Shown here: positions 1 through 5,891 of the stretch, piece by piece
How the letters are laid out: each line of letters opens with the position of its first letter
Position numbering within the stretch: position 1 is the stretch's first letter
DNA from: Lachnospiraceae bacterium
GTDB taxonomy: Bacteria; Bacillota; Clostridia; Lachnospirales; Lachnospiraceae
Assembly: GCA_029227035.1 (NCBI GenBank)
Contig: JAQXZD010000002.1
Coordinates: forward strand, 1 to 33,743
Direction: 5' to 3'
Length of the DNA: 33,743 nt
Notes under the pieces: generated by a model
The model's input: only the letters and a program-made list of their open reading frames with translations
Databases searched by the model: none
Told to the model about the DNA's origin: nothing
Position numbers and translations under genes: made by a program

Positions 1-264
1 ATTTGCTGCTGACTCATCCTTATTGGTTCCTGTAACCTTTGCTACCTGCTCACGCTCAACCTTCTGCTGAACCTGTACATGATAGAGAAGTCTGATTGTG
101 TCTTCCTGAATTGCAGAAATCATTGCGTCAAACATGTCAAATCCAGCCATCTTATATTCTACAAGAGGATCTCTCTGTCCATATGCCTGCAGACCAATTC
201 CCTGACGAAGCTGTGTCATATCATCGATATCCTTTGCATGAATTTTCTCAAGAGGAATAATTGG
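1..264 (-). pseudogene. secA: 3' fragment of a second, diverged secA
   Basis: The minus-strand translation matches the C-terminal part of the complete SecA in this window: it carries [20 protein letters not shown], then a near-identical [17 protein letters not shown] stretch and the [16 protein letters not shown] stretch. Nucleotide similarity is clear over about 1-228, but many third positions differ, so this is not a recent copy or a simple assembly repeat. Just before it a short PIIPLE motif occurs, which in the full SecA lies about 60 residues further upstream; this suggests an internal deletion. The C-terminal end, including any zinc-binding tail, lies left of the window. There is no start of its own: the frame continues upstream without a stop to position 375 and then meets the TAG that ends the uvrB fragment. 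Read as a remnant, not a working translocase. Homology is certain; history is inferred. Confidence 0.8.
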
Positions 265-375
265 GTCACCAGCGAAATACTGTCTATATAGTCCGTATAG
301 TCTGTGAGAGTATTGCGGACACAATATATAGATTAAAAAACCGCACTTTTCCCAATATTTTGTGGTACATATTTT

Positions 376-657
376 CTAGGCATAATAGGACACAAAGTAT
401 TCTACCGCATTCTCCGGGAAAAATTCCTTCATCTCTCCATAAAGCTGTCCCGCCAATGTCTTATTGTGCGAAATAATAAGTGTCGGTTTATTCAAAGCCT
501 GAATCACGTTCGCCATCGTAAAGGTCTTACCGGAACCGGTAACTCCCAATAATGTCTCAAACTGATTTCCTTCCTGAAATCCCTTTACCAGTTGTTCAAT
601 TGCCTGCGGCTGATCGCCGGTTGCCTCATACGGCGCATGTAATACAAAATGATCCAC
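376..657 (-). pseudogene. uvrB: Truncated uvrB, N-terminal 93 residues
   Basis: The product matches the start of UvrB, the helicase-like damage-recognition subunit of nucleotide excision repair: [12 protein letters not shown], the Walker A segment [17 protein letters not shown], and [20 protein letters not shown]. It stops at YFVSYYA, exactly where UvrB continues with a DYYQPEAY-like stretch, so over 80 percent of the protein (beta-hairpin, helicase motifs, UvrC-binding tail) is missing. The GTG start at 655-657 is well placed behind an aaaggagg ribosome binding site, and an extended -10 box lies about 40 bases upstream, so a short peptide could still be made. After the TAG at 376-378 the same frame stays open into the secA fragment. 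A complete uvrB would be expected elsewhere in the genome. Confidence 0.85.
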
Positions 658-694
658 GAAAGATCCTCCTTTATGATTTCAGTAACTGCTTCTG

Positions 695-703
695 ATTATA
701 ACA
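695..703 (-). promoter_or_regulatory. Extended -10 promoter of the uvrB fragment
   Basis: On the minus strand TGTTATAAT is a perfect extended -10 (TG-n-TATAAT), about 38 bases upstream of the GTG start. The -35 position 17 bases further upstream is poor (TGTACT), as often seen with extended -10 promoters. It directly follows the terminator of the ATPase gene. Confidence 0.5.
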
Positions 704-712
704 GAATACATG

Positions 713-756
713 AAAAAAGTACAGAACAAAATCGAATGTTTGTTCTGTACTTTTTT
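713..756 (-). terminator. Intrinsic terminator after the AAA_14 ATPase gene
   Basis: The 18-base arms 713-730 and 739-756 are perfectly complementary, with an 8-base loop. T runs flank both sides, so it could act in both directions. On the minus strand it starts inside the ATPase stop codon and ends in six or more T. It separates the ATPase gene from the uvrB fragment. Confidence 0.85.
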
Positions 757-2009
757 TACAGTTCTAAACTATTTTCTTTTAATAAGAAGTCATAAATACT
801 CATCGTAGTAATTCCATCTTCATCTCTTGTAACATTCACAATATCCTTAACAACAATAATCTTCTTGAAAGAATCATTAACATTCACAAGTGAAGCCTTT
901 TCCTGAATACACTTTTCTTCCGTTGGCATGCTAAAAGCCGATTGAATATAATATCGTTTACTTCCAAGATTAGCTACAAAGTCTATTTCCAACTGTTTCT
1001 TATACTCTTTACCCTTTTCATCCGTCCCACGTTTTTCTACAACTCCAACGTCAACAGAATAACCCCTGCTACGTAATTCATTATAAATAATATTTTCCAT
1101 CAGATGTGTTTCTTCCACTTGTCTGAATCCCAATCTTGCGTTCCTAAGCCCCACATCTTCAAAATAATATTTTAACGGTGTGCCGATATATTTTCTGTCT
1201 TTTACATTATAGCGATTTGCCTTATTGATAATAAAAGCATCTTCCAGATATTCGATATACTGCCTAATGGTATTCTGACTAATCGTTGATTGAATCTCAC
1301 TTTTAAATGTAACTTCGATTTTCGGAGGATTTGTCAACGAACCAATGGCAGAAGCAAGAATATTAACTAAATCTTCCAGTTCCTGTGTCTTTTCAATATG
1401 ATGTCTTTCAAAAATATCCTTCAGATACGTTTCTTTAAAAAGGTTTGTCAGATAATTAATTTTCTGTTCTTCTGTTTTCATTGTGACAGTAAGAGGAAGC
1501 CCACCATATACAACATACTCTGCCCATCCATGATACATATCACCATCATAAGCCTCCATAAATTCCTTAAAAGTCAACGGGTAAATATGGATTTCATCAC
1601 CTCTTCCTCGAAATTCAGTAATTACATCTTTGGATAAGAATTTAGAATTACTTCCGGTTACATAGATATCTGCATTTCTGATATGAAGCAGTGAATTTAG
1701 AACTTCTTCGAATTCCTGCAGCATCTGCACTTCATCAAGCATGATATAATATTGCTCATCATCTTCTATCAACGATTCAATATAATCCAGGATTGTATCC
1801 GGATCACGATATTTTTTATTCTTATATTGATCCAATTCAATCGCTATAATATGAGATTCCGGTACTCCCTGTTCCAACAAATATCTCTTAAAAATAGTAA
1901 ATAAAAGGTAAGACTTTCCACATCGTCTAATACCCGTTACAACCTTTATCATTCCATTGTGCATACGGTTAATCAAATCATTCAAGTATTTGTTTCTTTT
2001 AATATCCAT
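756..2009 (-). CDS. AAA_14 / DUF4143 family ATP-binding protein
   Basis: A 417-residue member of the widespread archaeal/bacterial AAA_14-DUF4143 ATPase family, whose biological role is poorly defined. The N-terminal ATPase shows Walker A GIRRCGKS at about residues 26-33, Walker B YYIMLDEVQ at 87-95 and a sensor-like YVTGSNSKFLS near 117. The C-terminal DUF4143 part is a PD-(D/E)XK nuclease-like fold, with MENIIYNELRSRGY and EIDFVA...YYIQ; the usual K of the third motif is Q here, as in many relatives. An upstream in-frame start would add 8 residues, but the ATG at 2007-2009 sits behind aaaggagagg and is preferred. It has its own promoter and a strong terminator, so it is a monocistronic accessory gene. 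Such genes are often strain-variable; nothing here identifies a partner. Confidence 0.88.
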   Translation of the reverse strand: MDIKRNKYLNDLINRMHNGMIKVVTGIRRCGKSYLLFTIFKRYLLEQGVPESHIIAIELDQYKNKKYRDPDTILDYIESLIEDDEQYYIMLDEVQMLQEFEEVLNSLLHIRNADIYVTGSNSKFLSKDVITEFRGRGDEIHIYPLTFKEFMEAYDGDMYHGWAEYVVYGGLPLTVTMKTEEQKINYLTNLFKETYLKDIFERHHIEKTQELEDLVNILASAIGSLTNPPKIEVTFKSEIQSTISQNTIRQYIEYLEDAFIINKANRYNVKDRKYIGTPLKYYFEDVGLRNARLGFRQVEETHLMENIIYNELRSRGYSVDVGVVEKRGTDEKGKEYKKQLEIDFVANLGSKRYYIQSAFSMPTEEKCIQEKASLVNVNDSFKKIIVVKDIVNVTRDEDGITTMSIYDFLLKENSLEL

Positions 2010-2065
2010 AATTTCCTCTCCTTTACTGCACATTTTGGACGGTTTTGTAACTTTTATTCAATATA

Positions 2066-2094
2066 ATTATACATCTCGCAAATGTAAAACGCAA
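2066..2094 (-). promoter_or_regulatory. Promoter of the AAA_14 ATPase gene
   Basis: On the minus strand: TTGCGT (2089-2094), a 17-base spacer, then a perfect TATAAT (2066-2071), about 57 bases upstream of the chosen ATG. Confidence 0.55.
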
Positions 2095-2133
2095 ATCTTC
2101 TTCTTTAGGCATTTATGAAACATAACTGTTATT

Positions 2134-2820
2134 TTACCTTAAATCACGCTTTACTAACTTTTTTACTAATGTCTCCGGAAAACTATCTCTTTCCACTTCA
2201 AACAACCCCTTTTTTATTTCATAGAATAAGGTTTGATATGTATCGTCCTCATCCGTTTTCTGCAAGATAAACATTATCTTTTGAGGTTTTGAACAATAAT
2301 CTGTTATCGGATTATTTAACAGAGTTGTCGGAATAGGAGATTTTCGTCGATCCGGTTTTTCTGTTCCTGTCTCTTTTATTCTTGAATCATATCCCACAAC
2401 ACCTTGTTCATTTCCTGTTGCCATTTCGAAATCATTATTTCGAGTAGCCAAATTTTTTTCGCCTATCTTATAACACTTACAATTTCGCAAATCCAACAAC
2501 TATGCCATTATCGATACTTTTGCATACATAGTGCTCGCATCTCTTCTTGGATTACAATCTTCCTTTTTAACCGTGCCATCTAAACATGCTTTATAAAATT
2601 CTATTGCAGACAAATTTTTACTCTTTATTCCTGCCAAATGCATAAAATTATTACTGCCATATCTTACTTCATAATAATCATAAGCATCTGATTTCTTTTC
2701 ACGAAACACAAATAACAATGTCGTATCTGCATATTCCGAATACATTTTTGCACTCTTACACAAAATATCTATTAGTTCTTTAGGTGTTATTATTTGTGTA
2801 TTTTGTCCCTTATATCTCAT
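2134..2820 (-). pseudogene. PBECR4-type nuclease-fold protein split by an in-frame TAG
   Basis: Two adjacent minus-strand frames, 2500-2820 (106 residues) and 2134-2499, are in the same phase and separated only by the TAG at 2500-2502. Together they make one protein of about 228 residues that resembles the PBECR4 family (phage-Barnase-EndoU-ColicinE5/D-RelE-like nuclease 4): NFMHLAGIKSKNLSAIEFYK and a DAST..AKVSIM strand before the stop, then TTLLNNPITDY, KPQKIMFILQK and a strand-rich end after it. The family's nuclease activity is predicted from fold comparison, not shown here. The ATG at 2818-2820 follows a good aaggag site. The second half has no ribosome binding site (a TTG follows the TAG directly), so it is not a separate gene. 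It may be inactivated, a sequencing error, or need suppression. The upstream RNA and promoter suggest a regulated toxin-like gene. Confidence 0.7.
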
Positions 2821-2835
2821 ATATCTCCTTAACGT

Positions 2836-3050
2836 AAAAGAGAAACCTTTTTAGTCAAAGGTTTCTCCATCAAATCTAAATAACTGGTTTCGTTATGGTG
2901 CTTTGCCACCAAATAACAGGCCTCTCACCCGCTCGGCTTTATTATCCTCTATGCTAAAGAGTAAATGCAAAGTTTTTACGTTGCCAGTACAACGGAAGCA
3001 AACACCTTATGCTTCGTGTCCCGTTTCCAGGAAGAGAGTACTCTCTTGGT
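2836..3050 (-). ncRNA. Structured leader RNA upstream of the PBECR4-type gene
   Basis: This 343-base gap has no convincing gene, but it holds a transcription unit. A near-consensus promoter starts it at about 3050, and an 11-bp hairpin plus T4 ends it at about 2836, just before the Shine-Dalgarno site of the PBECR4-type gene. Foldable elements in RNA order are: a 16-base perfect palindrome (AAGAGAGTACTCTCTT) at the 5' end; an AACG...CGTT / GAAGC...GCTTC helix whose internal ACAC could pair with GTGT in its loop; a GTAAA...TTTAC hairpin; a CTCT...AGAG hairpin; and a hairpin with arms GTTAT+GGTG / CACC+ATAAC and loop GCAAAG. CTGG near the 5' end can pair with CCAG near the 3' end. No tRNA, known riboswitch core or tandem repeat was recognised. 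It may be a free-standing small RNA, an attenuating leader, or an RNA antitoxin. Confidence 0.5.
2840..2867 (-). terminator. Terminator-like hairpin closing the leader RNA
   Basis: Arms GAGAAACCTTT (2840-2850) and AAAGGTTTCTC (2857-2867) form 11 bp with a 6-base loop, followed on the minus strand by TTTTACG. The T tract is short, so partial read-through into the downstream gene, whose start is 20 bases further on, is plausible. Confidence 0.6.
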
Positions 3051-3056
3051 ATCTAT

Positions 3057-3085
3057 ATTATACTCAGAACATCTAAAAATATCAA
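3057..3085 (-). promoter_or_regulatory. Strong sigma-A promoter for the leader RNA
   Basis: On the minus strand: TTGATA (3080-3085), exactly 17 bases, then TATAAT (3057-3062). It is one of the best promoter matches in the window. Predicted transcription start is about 3050, roughly 230 bases upstream of the next start codon. Confidence 0.75.
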
Positions 3086-3163
3086 CTGTTTTTCGCCAAA
3101 AATTCTCTTACTTCCTAATCCCAAAAGGGAATGTTCATATTTATGATTATGTGTCTGTAGCTG

Positions 3164-4843
3164 TTATTTTACCGTAACCTTCACTTTCTTACAGACACCG
3201 TTGGTGGTGTAGATATAAATATACGCAGTGCCCTTCTTCTTCGCTTTGACAACGCCTTTCTTCGTAACGGTTGCCACGGACGAATTGCTGCTCTCATAGC
3301 GAAACTTATCGGTATGCGCCTGATACTTCTTCCCCTTCGGCAGAACCAGAGATGGCTTCAACGTCTTGGTCTTGCCTTTTTGGAGCGTAACCTTCGTGGA
3401 TGCAAGCTTGATTCCGGTCGGGTTGGCATAGGTCTTACCATTGGTGCACGCATAGATTTCCTCGGATACGGAAATGACATATTTCTTTCCGTCCACCGTC
3501 TTGTAAGCCACGACGATATACTGATAAGCCTTTCCGGTCTTTAAATTTTTGTTGCTGTAAGAAGTCTCTTGCGCTTTCACGGTCTTTAACTTCTTTAACG
3601 TCTTTGTACTCTCAGCGCCGTAGATGACATAGCCGTCCGCATCCTTAACCTTCTTCCAGGTAATCGTAACCGCCTTCTTTGAACCGGTTGCCTGCGGTTG
3701 CAGCTTCACATAGGAGACATTCTCGATTTTATCGAGTTTATTTCCGGTGATGAGCTTGTTGACACTGCTTAAGGTATCAGGCTTCTCTGTCTTTTCCGGC
3801 TGTTCCGGCTTTATGTCGGAAGGCTTCTGCTCCTGCGGTGGCTCAGGCTTTATGTCGGAAGGCTTCTGCTCCTCTTCTGCCGGAGTCTGCGGCTGTGTTG
3901 TACTGCCGCCACCTCCACTGTATCCGCCGCCTCCACCGGAACCGCCACTATTTCCGCCACTTCCGCCGCTTCCCCCCTCTCCGGAAGAACCGCCCGGCTT
4001 ATTCACACTCCGGGTATCCGTAAAGGTCTCACCGTCAAAGGTCACCGTTGCAGTGTAGACATATTCGCTTCCTGTCTCGGTTCTGGTTACGGTGGCAGGT
4101 AAATTCTCCCCCTTTGCGCTGCATTTTCCGCAGGTAACGGTTGCGGTTGCCTGCGAATAATCGTCTGCCCAGTTAAAAACTGCCGTGTAATCATGTCTGA
4201 GATGTGTCATCTTAAAAGTAACCGTAACAGTAACAGCAGAGGCAGGCATTGCGAAAGTGTATTTGCCTTCCTCTCCCTTGACAGCGGTAACGGCACCATC
4301 ATTGATCGTCAGCGCATCCAGCTCATAACCCTCATCAGGTTTTACGGTCAAAGTGACCGTTGTGCCAGCGGTCGCAGTCTCCATATCGGCAGAAACGGAA
4401 CCATTTTCGGAAGCGTTGATGGTAATATTATATTTCGGGTTCGTCTTAAAGGTTGCGTTTACGGTAACTGCGGAGGCAGGCATGGTAAACTGGTTGTTCT
4501 CCACGGTTACATTGTTGCCGGAACCATCGGTAACGGTCACAGCATCCAGCATATAACCATCCGCAGGGGACACATTCAGAGTGACAGTCTCGCCCGCAAT
4601 GGCATATTCGGAAACCGAAATGAAGCCATTGGCATCGGCAGCGGTGTTATTGGTGATAGCATATCCCTGCTTTACTTCGACCCTTACGCCATCCCATGTG
4701 TTGCCTCCATCATTGGAGTATTCAAACTCAAACCATGAGCCATCCCGCCAACTCCACATGGTATCCGTAAAATTGTTTTGTATCATGTCGCCAAGTTGGT
4801 ACTCGTACTCTCCAGTCGAAGAATTATCTATACGAATTTTCAA
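3164..4843 (-). CDS. Secreted repeat/Fn3/Ig-like protein, C-terminal main part (frameshifted gene)
   Basis: This frame holds most of an extracellular protein. The nominal TTG start at 4841-4843 is not a real start: the frame is open upstream to about 4909, where it joins the signal-peptide frame at an A7 run. Domains in order: an unassigned N-terminal strand region; two InlB-B/bacterial repeats with the hallmarks GYMLDAVTVTDG...FTMPASAVTVNATFK and GYELDALTIN...FAMPASAVTVTVTFK; a CGKCSAKG region; a Gly/Ser-rich stretch; Pro/Glu linkers with a KPSDIKPE repeat; a fibronectin type III domain (VTITWKKVKDADGYVIYG); and a BIG2-like Ig domain (SNSSVATVTKKGVVKAKKKG). No LPXTG motif or membrane anchor is seen at the C-terminus, so it is released or held non-covalently. 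Ligand binding or adhesion is an inference from the domain types. Confidence 0.8.
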   Translation of the reverse strand: MKIRIDNSSTGEYEYQLGDMIQNNFTDTMWSWRDGSWFEFEYSNDGGNTWDGVRVEVKQGYAITNNTAADANGFISVSEYAIAGETVTLNVSPADGYMLDAVTVTDGSGNNVTVENNQFTMPASAVTVNATFKTNPKYNITINASENGSVSADMETATAGTTVTLTVKPDEGYELDALTINDGAVTAVKGEEGKYTFAMPASAVTVTVTFKMTHLRHDYTAVFNWADDYSQATATVTCGKCSAKGENLPATVTRTETGSEYVYTATVTFDGETFTDTRSVNKPGGSSGEGGSGGSGGNSGGSGGGGGYSGGGGSTTQPQTPAEEEQKPSDIKPEPPQEQKPSDIKPEQPEKTEKPDTLSSVNKLITGNKLDKIENVSYVKLQPQATGSKKAVTITWKKVKDADGYVIYGAESTKTLKKLKTVKAQETSYSNKNLKTGKAYQYIVVAYKTVDGKKYVISVSEEIYACTNGKTYANPTGIKLASTKVTLQKGKTKTLKPSLVLPKGKKYQAHTDKFRYESSNSSVATVTKKGVVKAKKKGTAYIYIYTTNGVCKKVKVTVK

Positions 4844-5151
4844 AAGTGTATTGTCTGCTTGGAGATATTCCAGATTCTTGCCGACGTATGTACAGGTAAT
4901 GTCTGTAATTTTTTTCCCGGCTGAATAACTGCTATATATGTACCGTTACTATCATCATACCTCGTAGCAAAGCTACTGGAAATTTCTATGTCGGTAAACA
5001 TAATTTCGGGGTTAAAAGTTCCGCTGACATCGCCCTCGGTGTCGCCGGTAACTTCTGCTGCCATAGCAGGCATCGTCAGCGAGAACAACATAACGAAGCT
5101 CAGCAGCAGTGTTGCCATTTTCTTCCCTCTTTCCTTCCATCTCTTCCTCAT
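4840..5151 (-). CDS. Signal peptide and N-terminus of the frameshifted surface protein
   Basis: The ATG at 5149-5151 follows a good aggaggg site. The first 32 residues are a textbook signal peptide: basic start MRKRWKERGKK, hydrophobic core, cleavage after AMAA. The frame then reads to PGKK at the A7 run (4909-4915) and continues only as an unlikely 22-residue tail to a stop at 4840. If the ribosome or polymerase slips by -1 at that run, the next codons give ITDITCTYVGKN and join the large downstream frame, restoring a secreted protein of about 662 residues. Without slippage a 103-residue secreted peptide results. Possible readings are a programmed frameshift, phase variation by run length, a decaying gene, or a sequencing error. 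Confidence 0.75.
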   Translation of the reverse strand: MRKRWKERGKKMATLLLSFVMLFSLTMPAMAAEVTGDTEGDVSGTFNPEIMFTDIEISSSFATRYDDSNGTYIAVIQPGKKLQTLPVHTSARIWNISKQTIHF

Positions 5152-5209
5152 CTTCTATCCCTCCTGTCTTCGTATTCTGCAACAAAATATGCCTCGCTCT
5201 GATTCACGC

Positions 5210-5268
5210 AAAAAGCCACCCGGAGCGGCATGTAAGGATTTCTCTTCCTCCATGCCACCCCGAGTGGC
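5210..5268 (-). terminator. Strong terminator inside the surface-protein leader (putative attenuator)
   Basis: Arms 5215-5232 and 5251-5268 pair over 18 bp without a mismatch (G-U pairs included), with an 18-base loop. On the minus strand five T follow at once (GGTGGCTTTTTG). It lies between the promoter at 5325-5353 and the ATG at 5151, so most transcripts should stop before the gene unless the hairpin is prevented. Confidence 0.75.
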
Positions 5269-5324
5269 TTCTGTAAATACGGTATGAAAAATAGGCAGAC
5301 TTACGCTATCTGTCTGTCTGATAA

Positions 5325-5353
5325 ATTATGCGTAATCTTCTTTCATCTGTCAA
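5325..5353 (-). promoter_or_regulatory. Promoter of the surface-protein gene
   Basis: On the minus strand: consensus TTGACA (5348-5353), a 17-base spacer, then CATAAT (5325-5330). The predicted start at about 5318 gives a leader of about 165 bases, beginning with a CAGACAGACAG tract and a small CAGAC...GTCTG stem, and containing the terminator at 5210-5268. Confidence 0.65.
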
Positions 5354-5399
5354 CATATTTTCCCTCATGGTCTTTCTGTTTTCTGTATGTTGCGCGCGT

Positions 5400-5427
5400 G
5401 ATATAATTCGCTTTCGCTCATTATATC
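5400..5427. repeat. Inverted repeat upstream of the surface-gene promoter
   Basis: GATATAAT (5400-5407) and ATTATATC (5420-5427) are perfect 8-base arms around a 12-base centre. It lies about 50 bases upstream of the -35 box, so it may be a regulator site; no protein can be assigned. Confidence 0.35.
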
Positions 5428-5618
5428 ATTGTCATTCCCGCTTTTCAATAGTTTTTTGTTCGCTGTGAAATCCGGTTCGTTTTAAATGTGATGAACGTAC
5501 AGTTTTTGCTTCAAATTCGTCACAAAAACGTTTCCGGCGCATTTTTCAGGTTCTCTTGAAACGTTTATATGGCGGCAGGGGATGTGTGTAAGCTGCCATA
5601 AAAAACCTACTGATTGGG

Positions 5619-5811
5619 AATTTACGTACCAAAATGTGATAAAATGCCAGTCAGTACGTAAATTTATGAGAAAAATTCAAAAACGACTTGGAAATTACGT
5701 ACTAAAATGTGATGAAATGCAAGTCAGTACGTAAATTCATGAGAAAAATCCAAAAACAACTTAAAAATTACGTACTAAAACCCCCAAAAATAGCTGACCA
5801 GTACGTAATTT
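5619..5811. repeat. Three tandem 73-bp units with TACGTA-centred inverted repeats
   Basis: The left arms at 5619-5629, 5692-5702 and 5765-5775 are spaced exactly 73 bases apart. Each has an AATTTACGTAC/AAATTACGTAC left arm and a GTACGTAAATT/GTACGTAATTT right arm 24-25 bases later. Units 1 and 2 are close copies throughout (same AAAATGTGAT core and ATGAGAAAAAT tail); unit 3 keeps the arms but has a different core and no tail. The flanking stretch 5430-5618 shows no gene; it holds one imperfect hairpin near 5570-5598. The block sits between the secA terminator and the surface-protein promoter region. Its function is unknown; it could be a mobile palindromic repeat or a cluster of protein-binding sites. 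Confidence 0.8.
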
Positions 5812-5854
5812 AGCAGAAATTGCCTCCGGCAACGTGCCTTTTATGTACTAAGAT

Positions 5855-5889
5855 AAAAAATGGCTGTGGGGACTTCCCACAGCCATTTT
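5855..5889 (-). terminator. Intrinsic terminator of secA
   Basis: Arms AAAATGGCTGTGGG (5857-5870) and CCCACAGCCATTTT (5876-5889) form 14 bp with a 5-base loop, directly after the secA stop codon and followed by a T run on the minus strand. Confidence 0.9.
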
Positions 5890-5891
5890 CT

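Noticed and set aside
376..2502. Reassignment of TAG to an amino acid, suggested by two in-frame amber codons
   Set aside because: TAG ends normal full-length genes here (ABC transporter at 28880-28882, sdaAA at 31401-31403), so it works as a stop; the two cases are better explained as broken genes.
2836..3050. Leader RNA as a type III (ToxI-like) antitoxin with tandem repeats
   Set aside because: No direct repeats of pseudoknot-sized units are visible and the protein is not ToxN/CptN/TenpN-like; only the locus layout is similar.
2965..3177. Plus-strand 70-codon frame in the leader region
   Set aside because: It runs antisense through the structured RNA and its promoter, lacks a ribosome binding site and has no protein-like pattern.
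4193..4738. Plus-strand open frame opposite the surface-protein repeats
   Set aside because: Explained by the repetitive, stop-poor complement of the bacterial-repeat domains; no start signal.
5570..5600. Hairpin TATGGCGGC...GCTGCCATA as a terminator
   Set aside because: A-rich sequence follows on the plus strand and no T run follows on the minus strand; the stem needs a wobble pair and serves no gene end.
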